Assembly: GCF_000003815.2 (NCBI RefSeq)
Contig: NC_049981.1
Location: 17,121,781-17,185,780, forward strand
Reading direction: 5' to 3'
From: Branchiostoma floridae
Lineage: Eukaryota; Chordata; Leptocardii; Amphioxiformes; Branchiostomatidae
DNA: 64,000 nt
Positions 13,601 to 26,000 of this stretch are shown in pieces (positions within the stretch are counted from its first letter, which is position 1; each line of letters opens with the position of its first letter). The position numbers and the translations under genes were made by a program. The notes under the pieces were generated by a model. That model saw nothing but the letters and a program-made list of their open reading frames with translations. It did no database searches and was not told the DNA's origin.

Positions 13601-16600
13601 CAGTAGTTTTCATGCCTGAGTTCTTACTAGCTTACCTGGACATAAGTGTGTTTATGGAGAGTTTGGTTTAATAAATCATGATCTTTACGTGCGGACACTA
13701 AAAGTTAATGGCGTCTTCCAGCGCTAGCAACATTCACACCATAAACGTTCATAAACATATATTCAGGGTAACATGCTGTCAAGTGACGGAGAGCATATAT
13801 CCCGACGGATTTTGCCTCAGATAAAGTGTCATGGTATCTACATTAACCATATTTCATTCGAGATAGGGAAGGTAATAACAGAAGGGGCAGGAGAAAAGTT
13901 ATTTTGGACAACAGTTAGGGATGCTAGTCAGCTACATATCAACGTTCTTGTCTCGTTTCTTCATTCATGAAAGTCAAACCCTTATAATTCAGCCAAACAA
14001 CCTTAGACTACCACATAAACAGTTTTATGGATCTAGATAATGTCTTTAACACCTGAGGATATCTGAAGTGTGCATGCCTTATTACTAGTGCTGCTTCTTT
14101 CTTTACTTTTTTATATCTTTTAGATTTTCTGACATGCAGCAAGGTCTGCCAAGCTATACTTATTTCATTGTGGTAGTAAGTGGAAGCATTATAAGAGCTG
14201 AACTTTAAACTCCCGATTAAATTCAATTTATTGCACTCCAAAGAAAAGGATTGTTTAAAAAATGGACAGAAACTCAATGGCTTCCAGCTTAAAATTTCAT
14301 GAAGATGCTTATAGCAACAACAAAAAATGTCTTAAAAAAGTGATGAGTCTACCAGCAAGGAATTAGACATGTTTGGGTTATCGTTGTTATTCAGAGTTTG
14401 CTCAGTGCAAGGTCACAAGAAACCACTTTTGTGCAAAAAAACTAAAACACAGTTGAACATCATCTCTTCTCCATATGTAGGAAACATCAAGATTTGACAA
14501 GTTTGATTACTTCACCCAATTCTGTGACCTAGTGTGTATCAAAGTTAGTACACTAAGGATTTAGGACATCAACTCAGCAGTTAGACGTGCTAGGGCCATC
14601 ATTTGACAAATCAAGTTTTCAACATGACAAAAAAGGCCGCATTTCAGCAAAATCCAGCAGCCCCTGTTAGCTTGAGAAGTAACAGTAATGGTTGCGACGC
14701 AAGATGGCTTTGAACAATGAAGTAAGACAATGCTTCTTTTTTTCATTAATAATACAATTGTAAATTTCTTTCACAGTCAATACTTACAAAAACAACCTTA
14801 AACTCCTTTGAAATACACATAACTTCAAATCAAGTAATTGTTCCAAGAAATTGTGATTAAACTATTTCTTACTGTACAGACCAATCTGGCAATTTTTGCT
14901 TCCAGCTAAATTTGATTCAATATTTGTCTCAAGTATATATCAAAAGTGTGCCAGACATATTCAAAACCACCACAGCTGTGTCAAATATAGATCATAAGAC
15001 AAAGTGCATAGCCCTTAGCAACAGCAAACCGAGTTCGGCCCCAGTTTTGGGGTCAAAATGGACATTTCTAGTGTCTTTTTGTGACCTTTTACCCTCAAGG
15101 ACATCCTAGGGACATATCAAAATCAATACACTTGATATGTCTCCAAAAAGAGGCCAAGCTTTAAATGTGTTTTGCCCCAAATTTGTGACAAATGAAAATG
15201 GTGGGGTATATGTCATCCATTTGTCTCCTATATAACACATGACGCATGATGTTTTATGAAAAAGCATTCTATTATTTTCAACTTAATCCTTTTCTTTTTT
15301 TAGAGGGCTTGTACTTTAGCTCGTGTTGAACTTTATTTTTCATCATATTTAAATCCACATCATATATGAACGTAAAAACCTGGTAATAAGGTACATGCAT
15401 TTTCAAATTGGTGAGCGCACTTCTCAAAGATATTGTCGACAGCACTTGTTTAAGGCTTACTGTGCATTGAATGGTTCAGGCGGGAAAAATGAACCTTTGG
15501 AGGTACAGAAGGACCCTGTCAATCAAAGAAACATGGTCAGGTCCAAAGATCAAGGTCCAAAGGTTGAGGTCAAGGTCTGAAGGGATTGTCTGGAACGTTG
15601 CAATTACAAGTCATATCATTGCAGCAAGTCAAATGCCAATTGAAGTTGTAAACCTTGCTTCTTTTAACATTGTGATTGTATAGCAATTAGTGATTATATC
15701 CAAGACATGTTTTGCCAGATCATTCTGTTTCATCTATGTCCTCTCATTGCCACAATCATGTATACTGTTAAGTTACATCCGATTAAGCCTTGAGCTATAG
15801 ATGGAATGCCTTCTAATAAAGTGTCAAAATGCACCTACCACAAGTAATATTACCCAGAAGAAGGAAAACAACAGGCAACATCAGATAAAGACGAATTCCA
15901 TTTTCATCTCTTCTGCGAGGGAGGGAAACATAATAACTCCCAGCGCACATGTACACCTCTTGCTAAAGATTTATCTAGCAAAGATACAGATCAGTTTTAC
16001 AAGGTACAGTATATGTGATTGATGGGAGATTTAGTGACAGTAGCCCACTGATTGCCAGTGAAAACTGAGACATGATAGATGCGGCTTGGAGAAAGGGGAG
16101 AATAAACAAGGTGCGGTGAGATTGAACATTTCCCACCACAACAGGAACACTGTAAATTGTCTGCATCCCTCAAGAAGCTGGCAGGCCCCTTGGCATCTTT
16201 TGTACACAGGGGAAATCTTAGGCAAAGTAAATGGGGCTATATACGGGTCTCTTTTTTTCCATACAGTTTCTCATATCAATCTGAACTGGGTCGAAGATCT
16301 CGATTAAGTGGAGAAGTCAAAGCTTCATCTTCATGATGCTAACCGGTGATGGATTATTCTGACAGATCTGGAAAACAGCTTTCATTTGTCTATTTGCTGA
16401 TGTACATGTATGACAAATGAATTTAGACTACTTTCTTTCCTTTTTTGACCTATTCATATTATTTCCTTGTGTCTCAGACAATTCAAGGTGAAAACCTAGC
16501 AAGAGGGCACCGATAAACTAGACAGAGGGGAACAAACCTTAAAGTTACTCCCAGAAACAATGTGTACCATGATGCAGTCTTTTCCCTAAGTTCCTATAGG

Positions 16601-17792
16601 GTTAGGGTGAGAGATAGGGTTGGTGTTTGGGGGTGTCACAATATAGGCCTGGGGTGTTTTCATGTTTATCTTCCAGTTTAACATTGTTGTTTTTTAACCC
16701 AACAACCAACAGATTAAATTGGTGTGGCCTTGTATACGCGAGTCGCGAGACCAGCAGGCAGACACGTTGTCGTCTCCCGGCGCGATAAGTTCACAACAGG
16801 TTCACGCGCATGTCACCCCACTGTCCACAAATTTACACTGATGGTCGGGGAATGGGCAATATGTTTGGAATTTGGATGCTCAAAGTGTCACCTCACTGAC
16901 AAAGCACCTCCCTATGGCACCTGGGGGGAGGATTGCTGCCCCCTCGCAATGTGTCCCTTGAAAGTGAAACCACAATTTATCCCCCCACAATAGTACACTG
17001 TTGTGTGTTATAAAATCATACTCCAGTTGACAGTTACTTATACACCGAGTGCTCTAACCTGAATAAATAGCCAATGTATTACATATCCCTGGCAAATACA
17101 CAAACGAAAAAGAACCTGTAACATATTTCAAAGTCGTAGGTAGGAAACATTGATGTAGTGAAGATGTGGTGTGCATTGAGAGGTTATTTTTTATTTCAAA
17201 AGGTACCATGGGTGGCCAGTCTTGTATGTGTGGTAGGTAAATCAGTTTCAAATTCGGAGTTATGTTCTCAAAACTGTTATACCAATATCTATGCTGTGCC
17301 ATCAATAATAATAGCCCCCTAATCAATTTGAAAATATTATTTATAAAGAAATATGAAACAACAGCCGCTTCTGTAAAATACCACGGTTAAAACTGAGCTA
17401 GTTCTGCAATGCATATTACCATGCTACCACCATAAGGAGCACAATTTCGAACCTGTCAACCATGCATACATGCAATATGCATACATGAACTTGATATATG
17501 GTTGATGGTAATGGATTGTCTTGGTCTTGCTTCACTGGAGGTACAAGAACAAGAACAATGATCTAACGGTAGGAGCAAGCTTGATCTTGGGTGGCTAAGT
17601 TCTAAATCTAGCTTCAACGTTGTCTCAAAGTATGTCGTATTTCTCATTGATACATTGCATAACAGGGCTAAAGAGATACATGTATGACATGAAGCTTGCA
17701 GTGCTTGCAGTCCAGCTAAGTTTAAACACTAAAATTAGTAAGTTCAGTATCCTCATATGAATTTGAGGGGATATGGAACATAGAATTTCCTT
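7641..17792. other. Long non-coding stretch
   Basis: AT-rich sequence with no recognised exon, RNA gene or intact element. A minor item is a 10-bp hairpin (GACATATCAA / TTGATATGTC) at 15111-15141. Open frames at 12322-13302 on the plus strand overlap one another and have no family motif. Confidence 0.45.
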
Positions 17793-17859
17793 TCACACAC
17801 ACACGTGTAACACATACTCACACCACACACACACACACACAAAGACACACACACACACA
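17793..17859. repeat. (CA)n microsatellite, interrupted
   Basis: CA dinucleotide repeats with short interruptions such as GTGTAA and AAAGA. It lies about 95 bp before a TGAG tract. Confidence 0.9.
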
Positions 17860-17954
17860 TATCCATGTTCAGAATTTTGGTTGTAAAGCAATGTGCATAC
17901 AATGACAGTGAACTATAAAGGTTAAGCAAAAATTTCTTAGTACATGCAAGAGGA

Positions 17955-18042
17955 CGAGTGAGTGAGTGAGTGAGTGAGTGAGTGAGTGAGTGAGTGAGTG
18001 AGTGAGTGAGTGAGTGAGTGAGTGAGTAAGTGAGTGAGTGAC
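17955..18042. repeat. (GAGT)n microsatellite
   Basis: About 22 nearly perfect GAGT units, with one variant (GTAA) near the right end. A four-unit relative occurs at 20777-20791. On the minus strand it encodes an artificial SLTH repeat peptide. Confidence 0.95.
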
Positions 18043-19087
18043 TGATGTTCAAAATATTGGCCACTTTTCATATTTGTTGTTTATTTGTTTATTGCCAGTA
18101 CTTTCATTCAATGACATGGGATGTACGATTCAATGGAATTCATTATTGAACAGGTATCTCCTGTATTTAAAGATGTCCAGAAATTTATGGAAATTATTGG
18201 CCAGGGTGATATGAAGAGAATTTCCCCTGGTGCCTGCTTACCAGTGATAGTCAAATATGGGGTAGCAATCGATACCGTATCAGTACCAACAATGGAATCC
18301 CTCCTCAGACGGGTAAAAATTGACCTGTACCGGCCAAAAAGGGACTACTAATACGAGCTAGGTTGTAAATTATGACATCAAATCAGATGGGTAAAACACT
18401 CGGCTTGCCTCTGAATCATTGCCACCCAGCCGTCAGAAATGGTGGTTTCCGACCCTGAAGAATTTGCGACAAAAGATAATCACACAACCGGGCAACATGA
18501 GAAAAACCTGCATGAACCTCCGACCAGACAGACTCTTACAATTGGCAGTAACCTCGGGGCAATGCCGCTTCAGCTGAGAGGTTGTGAGCACAGGTCCCAA
18601 AGCGGTAGCCACAATTGTATCTTTTAAGCAAACCAGTTTGCCCCGGTTGCTCGGCTAAAAGCCCAGAAGTACACGGCTGCATTAATAGCTGCTACATTTA
18701 GCAGTCAGAGTAAGCTGCGAGGGAGTTTTGACCTCTTGGAAGGAATATCCCTGCTTACGCATGCACATATATGTATATGCAAACACTATTATCATACTGC
18801 AATGAGTGAAACAGCCTGGGGCTAGCTTTATAAGCCCTAATCCATCAATGAGTATGCCAAGATTGCAGTCTTTTGTGGCTTGTCAACCAAGCAGATAATT
18901 GGTTGAATGATGTTCTGCAATATTGGTTGCCATCTTTGAAAGGTCAGTAACATTACAAAGACTTGACCTGCTAAAAACATACCAAACTCTTCTTTCTTTC
19001 AATATGTGATAAAATCATATATACAAACATCCTTGTGACTAAGGTTTCAAGTAAGTGAATGTCAAGGATGCTTGCTCGGGGGTTCAA
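18043..19087. other. Non-coding, nothing recognised
   Basis: No supported gene. Short plus-strand open frames at 18121-18351 and 18439-18627 have no recognised domain. Confidence 0.45.
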
Positions 19088-19228
19088 GAAAGTCTGGTCA
19101 ACACGGACTGGTCACTATTGACAGGACTCCTAATGCTTGGTCAATGGGAAAAATCATTTACGGGACAACAAGTAATGATCATATTGGCCGGGTGGTCCTT
19201 AATATGTAAAAGTGGTCACTTGTAAAGG
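19088..19228 (-). repeat. Minisatellite-like repeat, GGTCACTT family
   Basis: The sequence includes GGTGGTCCTTAATATGTAAA then AGTGGTCACTTG. It is the inverted, diverged counterpart of the 57-bp units at 29021-29187 (CTACATAAGGACC, AGTGGTCACTT). Internal copies are poor. Confidence 0.5.
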
Positions 19229-19257
19229 TTTCAATGTGTATACATTGTGTAACATAT

Positions 19258-19495
19258 TCATTGCTTTGAGTCAAATCTTGTCAGGACAACTACCAATTAA
19301 GTACTTTGCAGTCAACTGCAGTGTAAAACCACTGTCATATGATTCAATGTACAACACTGTGGTCAAACGTTTCGGAAATTTCTTTCCTAAAGTTTTGTGT
19401 GGTTGTTGTTATCATATCTCATTGCTTTGTGTCAAACCTGATCTGAACAACTGCCAATCAAGTCCTATGCAGTAAACTGCAGTGTTTAACCACTG
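19258..19495. repeat. Diverged tandem duplication, period 161 bp
   Basis: The segment starting CATTGCTTTGAGTCAAATC at 19259 recurs as CATTGCTTTGTGTCAAACC at 19420. Both copies run on through CAACT(A/G)CCAAT(T/C)AAGT to AACTGCAGTGT...ACCACTG. Two copies are clear. GTCAAACGTT after each (19362, 19551) hints at a partial third. Confidence 0.8.
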
Positions 19496-19782
19496 ACTTA
19501 TATATGGGTGACCAGTGGCGGTGTCATTTGATCACACTCATTAACACGCTGTCAAACGTTCTTGAGCTTCACTGCACAATGACACGGAAAAGCCTCCCAT
19601 ACCCGCAGGGTAACGCACTTACAGCGCCAGTCAATGTCTGGTCGATCCAGACACCCAAATAATTATTGAACGGTGTCATAAACAGACTGACTTATGAGCT
19701 TTGATTCGGAGCGGACAACTGCTACACTTTTAGCGGCCATACAGGGTGAAACGGAGCCATCACCGGCCATTAATAGGCGATG

Positions 19783-20030
19783 GAAAACCTGCGACGGTGA
19801 GAGTTACCACTTGTTTTGAAGCTAGGAGAAGATAGGCATGGTCAAAATTCAGAAATAGTATTTAGAGACAAAATTTGTAGTCATACCAAAATTGCGGGGT
19901 TAAACATTTAGTTGAAAACCTGTAATGTTAAGTGTTACAAGTGGTTTTGAGGCTAAGAGAATTCAAAGGCATGTTTAGGACAATCATAAAAGACTTAGTT
20001 AATTTTTTACACAAAATTTCTAGCCAAGTA
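19783..20030. repeat. Diverged tandem duplication, period about 130 bp
   Basis: GAAAACCTG...TTTTGAAGCTAGGAGAA...GGCATGGT at 19783 recurs as GAAAACCTG...TTTTGAGGCTAAGAGAA...GGCATGTT at 19913. The two copies differ by many substitutions and small gaps. It is separate from the 161-bp duplication just to the left. Confidence 0.75.
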
Positions 20031-23000
20031 ATATGACCATTTAAGAAAAATCTGATTTTTTCAAGCAATCTCCCGATTTTTTCAAACTAGATGTGCCATT
20101 TTGATGGCATTGTGGATAAAGTTGGGGGGATACATTTTCAAAGCCATCATACATATCATGAGCAAACAGCTTTCAGAATAAGGTCCATGGTTACAGTTGA
20201 CAAACCTGTTGCCAATCTTTTATGCATACCTAACATTGTACTTAGTGCAACTCGAGATTTCTTATCATACTAATGAAGTCTTGAGTTACTCCAAATAGAT
20301 AGGATGACGAATACTTGGACTAGTTTGGCATCCAGTCTGCGGTTCAAGATTGACCCACGCACAACCGCTCACTATTGATTATATTGCAAGTGTGAAGCCG
20401 AGGACGTTTACATAGTTGTCATCTGAAACCCCTTAGCTTTGAATGCTGCTGTTTATGCTAGAGTATCAAACCTGCATTACTGTGTAACTGTAACAGTAAC
20501 TGTAAAATCTTTTCATTGTCACTCGTTCCTTTTGATCACAGATAAAATAAACTGAAGTTTGTTTGCTGCAATTCCAAACCATCGCTTTTTTTTAGAATGT
20601 TTAACACAGCCAATTCTTCAAATAAGCTATTTCAAATTGCGTCTTCAAGACTTTCGCAAAAATGCTTCCTTGCTAACTGTTAGCATTACTTTAAAAGGGT
20701 GTATTTTGCAATAGTTTTGCTGTTTTCAATATTCCATTTTGGTTCAGTTAATGTAATACTTCTCTAACCATGGATAGTGAGTGAGTGAGTGTCATGTCCT
20801 TTAACTTGAAGTAGAACAAATATTAATGTCCCCTTTTGTAGCTCATTTTGTCCAATGACTTTTATAATGTACAACAAGCATTAGGCCAAAGTAATTATAT
20901 CAATTGTCATCAGACGCCTGCTACAAAAAAAGTGTTATTGAGGCCCACTTTCCATTTTCTTCAACACCTGGATATCTAAAGCATGCATGTTTCAGGGAGT
21001 ACCAAATTGAATGCCACATTTACTGGATCTTTTTCTTAAATGGAAGTCTTGTACCTGTTGGAATGATAAGAATTATCAAAATATATCAAATCCAGCTTCG
21101 TATTTTTTCTACCCATGATTGACAACAGAAAGATCCTCTCAGCTTCATCATTTCCCATGTTACGTTTTGACGGATCACTCCAAGTACCTCTGTACAGTAG
21201 TTTTTAGCACCGACACAGGAATATCGACCATCGCTCAAAAATAATATTCCAAAATTCCTAGGATCTCCTGAGGTTCTTCCGTCCCATTCAGCTACAGATA
21301 ATTGCAAGTGTTAGGAAGATCATACTAGAGTGTACAGTTTTCCTCTGAGGGTTTTTGATAAACTACAATGGACGCCTCCATAGTTACTTTCATCCTCCCA
21401 TAAGTCTTCAATCTCCTCCCCTGCAAAGCTGTGAAATACATTGTCAGTGTCCGTCCCAAGACATTCACGGACCAGAATAAACAATACCCAAAAAAATTAA
21501 CGATTACAATCAGTAATAAGTAACTTCTTCATCCTGTATTTTTTTTCGTTACTTAAAGCAACATTAAAAGATGAATCTTGCTCAACAACAAAAAATTTTT
21601 CTTAAGAAATGGGAGAAATAAAGACAAAAATACACAAACTAAGTTATCAAATAAATCCTTTTCTTTTCATTCTGACCATATTTCAGTGAGAAAAACAAAG
21701 AAGCAAAGAAAAATGTCTTGTATTGTGGTTTGAAACCACCTGTTAACCTAAAGATACATATAGCAAGCTTGTTCTAGCAAAATTGTAACTTTGTCATCTC
21801 TGTGAAACTGAGTGCACCAAGGGATAAACCTGTTCACCAGACTTTGTTTCCATTGCAATTTTTTAAGTTAAAAATGTTCTTTTTTAACCAACAAATTAGT
21901 TTGGCGTGGCCTAGGCAGGCTGTATGTTGAACACCACCTGTCCATCTGACCACTTGTTCCAGCAAACATCACCATAATGGAGCACAAACACATCATCGCA
22001 CACTTGTGTGGAGACAGTTTAGCTTTGTCAATACCATATGGCCACTACAGCCAGGCAAGTGGCCACAGTATCAATACAAAATGTCAACACAAATCAGTGC
22101 CTTGTCCGCAGCTGCTGCTGCTGCCTTGTTTTTCTGGGTCGAGCACGTGTTGCTGATTAGTAAATGTAGTTCATAGTTCACATCTTCGTGATTCAGGAAA
22201 GAAATTTACAAAAAACTTAATGATACCACAGACACATTCACTTTGCTACCATTGGCTCGTAATTTGCAACTTTTATGCAAAAGACTCATGAAAAAATATA
22301 TGGCACATCACTTACTAGACTAGTCATTCTGCTACCATATGCTTGCTTTACTATCATGTTTAGCTAAATCATTATACTGGTACAACCCGTTTTATTTTCA
22401 TACAAGTGTCTAGAGGTTTATTTTAAAGCAACATAAAGCAGATGCTGTTTGGAAAGCAAAGAAAGTGTGTGCAAACAGTACTTACTGTGGGACACAGGTG
22501 GTCTAAACAAGCCCTTCTGATGTATATGTGGGTGGTACAGACATTAACCAATTTTGCATGTAAATCTTCTTTTCCAGATATTATTTAACATGCGGAACCC
22601 AAGCCAAAATTTCTGACTTCAAGAAAATAATCCTGTTTGATAGACTTAGGGCTTTAATTCATTTTTTTTATAATAGGTGCACTGGTGCAATTGATCTAAA
22701 AATTTAGGTGCAATTTTGGTGCAATACATTAGATAAAGTAGATTTAATGTCTGCAAAACCTAATTATGAATATTAATCAAATGAAATACATCAGCAATTT
22801 TATGATATCTTCTGACAAGACAATGTCAAGAATATCATTCCACATTTGAATATATACTAGTGCACAATTTTGCCTTTACATTATACTACATAATCCTATG
22901 AGGTACACAAATATCTACCACCCTAGGCAAAAATTGCACATCTCCAATTAAAAAGTGTATGTGCACCCAGTATTTCCAACCATAAGACTGAAATGAAATA

Positions 23001-26000
23001 TAACAGTTGTACAAGGTCTCAGCTGCAAATAAACATTGTCGTAATTTGCAGGGGAGCTAACAAGTCCCTTGATAACAGTACACAGTTACAACCATAGTTA
23101 AGCAACAGGCAAGAGCGTGAAATATGCTAATGAAGCACAATTCATATCTAATTCTACAAATTGGGCTATCATCCTACATTAGGTTTGTGCCAAGCATAAT
23201 CACTAAAGAAAAATGCATCAAAAGTGGTATTAACTCCTGTCTCAAGAAACATAGTGTGGTCTAATCATATATGACATACATATACCTGGGTGCAGTTTTA
23301 GGACAGGGTATATTCTGGCTACTGGACCTTGAGCTATAATACAGACGGATAGATCTCTCTACCAATACAGTCCAAAGACTTTTCCTCTTCCTAGTTAAAC
23401 ATGCAGTCCATCGCTTCAGCTAATAAGGTAGCAGGTGGACAAGATGGTTTTGCAATTTGAGCCTAACTTGCGCCAGTAGCTTTTGTCCCACGTGAGCACC
23501 AAAGTTGTAACAACAGATTGTGACATATTTATAAATGGACGAATCCGAGTTACACAATTTCATGGACCTCCCCGCAGTGTTGCGCAGTTTGGTAATAAGT
23601 TGGATGCATTTCAGTATTTGAGTCTGCAAGTTTTGGTCAGAAAATTTACTTACATGTAGTCTAGTATTAGGGTCATCACCATGATTTATGATGATTCCCA
23701 AAAACCACATTATTGTTCTAAAACCAACCACCTGTTTAGTTCATCATATCTCCAAGTTATGGAATAAAACAATTTGTGACTTCAGAGTGTTGTCTTTCTG
23801 TAGTTCTTGCATTCAATTTGATTTATTTTCAAGTCATTTGCTTTTGAAACACAAAGAACTATCAGAAAACTTAAGTGTCCAAAAAAAATGTACCTGAACA
23901 TAGGCATAAGGGCTTTCCTTTTCTATATTAAAAATAAAAGTACATTGGAGGCTACACTTTTTATATTTTTGTTTCTTTTTGACAAAAAATTATCTCTAAA
24001 CTTTCATTTAAAAACCTTGCTTTAGCTGCCTTTCAAATTATCAAGAATGAAGCATGTAGCTTACTTCCCCAGAAACATCACTGCTTTTGACCTGGAGTCA
24101 CCACAAAGTGTGTGAACCTTTCACACCGAAACACCTGTTCCAATTTCCTTACTGCACGTGCATTGAATTGTCCATTCAAAGAAGCCATTTGTTTCATTCA
24201 AATAGCCTGATCACTTTTTCTTCCTAATCTGAATGTCTGAATTACCCCTTTGTTTGTTACACAATAAGCTTATTGTTCTTTCAGACAATTAAAAACGTGG
24301 CATGGTCCAGATTATGCCCGGGGGTCTATGTAAAAAAGAATTCCCAGCAAGAGGCCAAAATATGGGGGTAATCATTGCTGTAATTATGACTCCAAACATG
24401 AATAAGCCAATCATAAATCAAAAAATCTTATTCTGACAAATCTATTACCTTTAACTTATCACCATTTAAAGTTACATCAAGAAAGATTAATCAGAATGCT
24501 ATGTTAAGAGACACAAGCCATTTCCAAAGCCGTCAAAACTAGTCCTTTGTTTTATATATCCGAAATTCTCCATGAAAGATTTATTAGAATTAAACAGAGC
24601 CATATATCAAACTGTAGCCAAAATGTCTGGTCCCCCTAAGTTACTAAACTATTGCCAATCATGTGGAACATATAAAGGTTAGGGGGGATTTTGGCTATGT
24701 TTGAACAGCACAAATCCAGGTAGCTAAGATATTAATGGCTTGTTTTTTGAGTGGGGTTTATTTTTGCCGGCTTTTTGTGGACCAACGGTCTTTTAGTATC
24801 ATTTAAGAAGGAACAGCTGGTAGTGTTTGCCTAGGGATTGGCTGTGCTAAAGGGGACCTCATTAATTATTCATTACATCATCTCACAGAAGCTCATGGCT
24901 GGGACTTTGAATAATAAGCATCAACAGAGGATCAAATTCACCCCTTGCCCTCTCCTAGCGATAGCATCGCAAAAATTGGAGAAAATGAGAAAATGACAGG
25001 AGATGAGTCAAAGATACGGCACATTTGAAGCACGTCAGCTTTAGTTGTGCCAAATCGTATCGGACTCAAAATTTTGCTCACAGATCATATTCTATAACTG
25101 AGCTGTGTTAATCTTAACGTGGTTAAGAATTGCAGAAGACATATATCCCCCAAACTGCAGAAGAGCTGAAGGAATACAGCAAATATTCAGCATTCTGTCA
25201 ATAATTTATAACAGAAATCTCTCTCCCTTTCTCAGTAATCACAGTGAGACAAAGGTAAAGATATTGTTACCGGCAGACCGCCATCTTCTTAAAAATTCAT
25301 TGCCTTTTGTTTCCCCAGGAACCTAAGTTTACATCAAAAGAACTCCCGAAGGATACATAAAATGTATTAATGTAGCCATGATGCATCAAACAAGTCTAAA
25401 TGATTAATCAATACGTGTGCTCAGTCCAATGCTTTATGATATAAATTCATCCAATAATGACTTAATTGCATAACTACATAAATGCCATAGTGATTATTCC
25501 AGATTGATGCTAAACATAGTTGAGAGGAAAGACTACGGCATTAAAAAACACTGGAAATCTAAATTCTGTATGCTTATCCATCGTGAGAGAAAATTGCTAC
25601 CAACATTAAAGCGCCAATGGGATCTAAGGAATCCCTTCTTTCCTAAATTTTTAACAGTCGGCAAGTGCTGAGTTGACTGGCTAACATCAAAGCCACCGGC
25701 ACTTTGGAAATGACTACCTATGCACTGGAAAATAATTGCTGACAGCATCTCTGAAACTTTGCTTTCAGAGCTTTCTAGCTTCAAAGTAGCATTGGGCTAA
25801 GTACCTCCCTTGCCGCAGCTACCCCAAAGTAGAAAAACTCATTACAAATTCTGAGTTGCCCCCTGGTTTCTTCCAGCTCCTTGCCTTCCCTTCACCAGTA
25901 TTGATTCCCGATAGCTGACCCCTGGAAAAATGAGAGGCTAGCATGCAAGGCCCAAATCTCGGGCTCCCGTAATGCTACAGTATAGTCCTGACCCAATAAT

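Noticed and set aside
16595-16625. Telomere-like TAGGGTTAGGG
   Set aside because: Fewer than two full TTAGGG units, so not a meaningful interstitial telomere.
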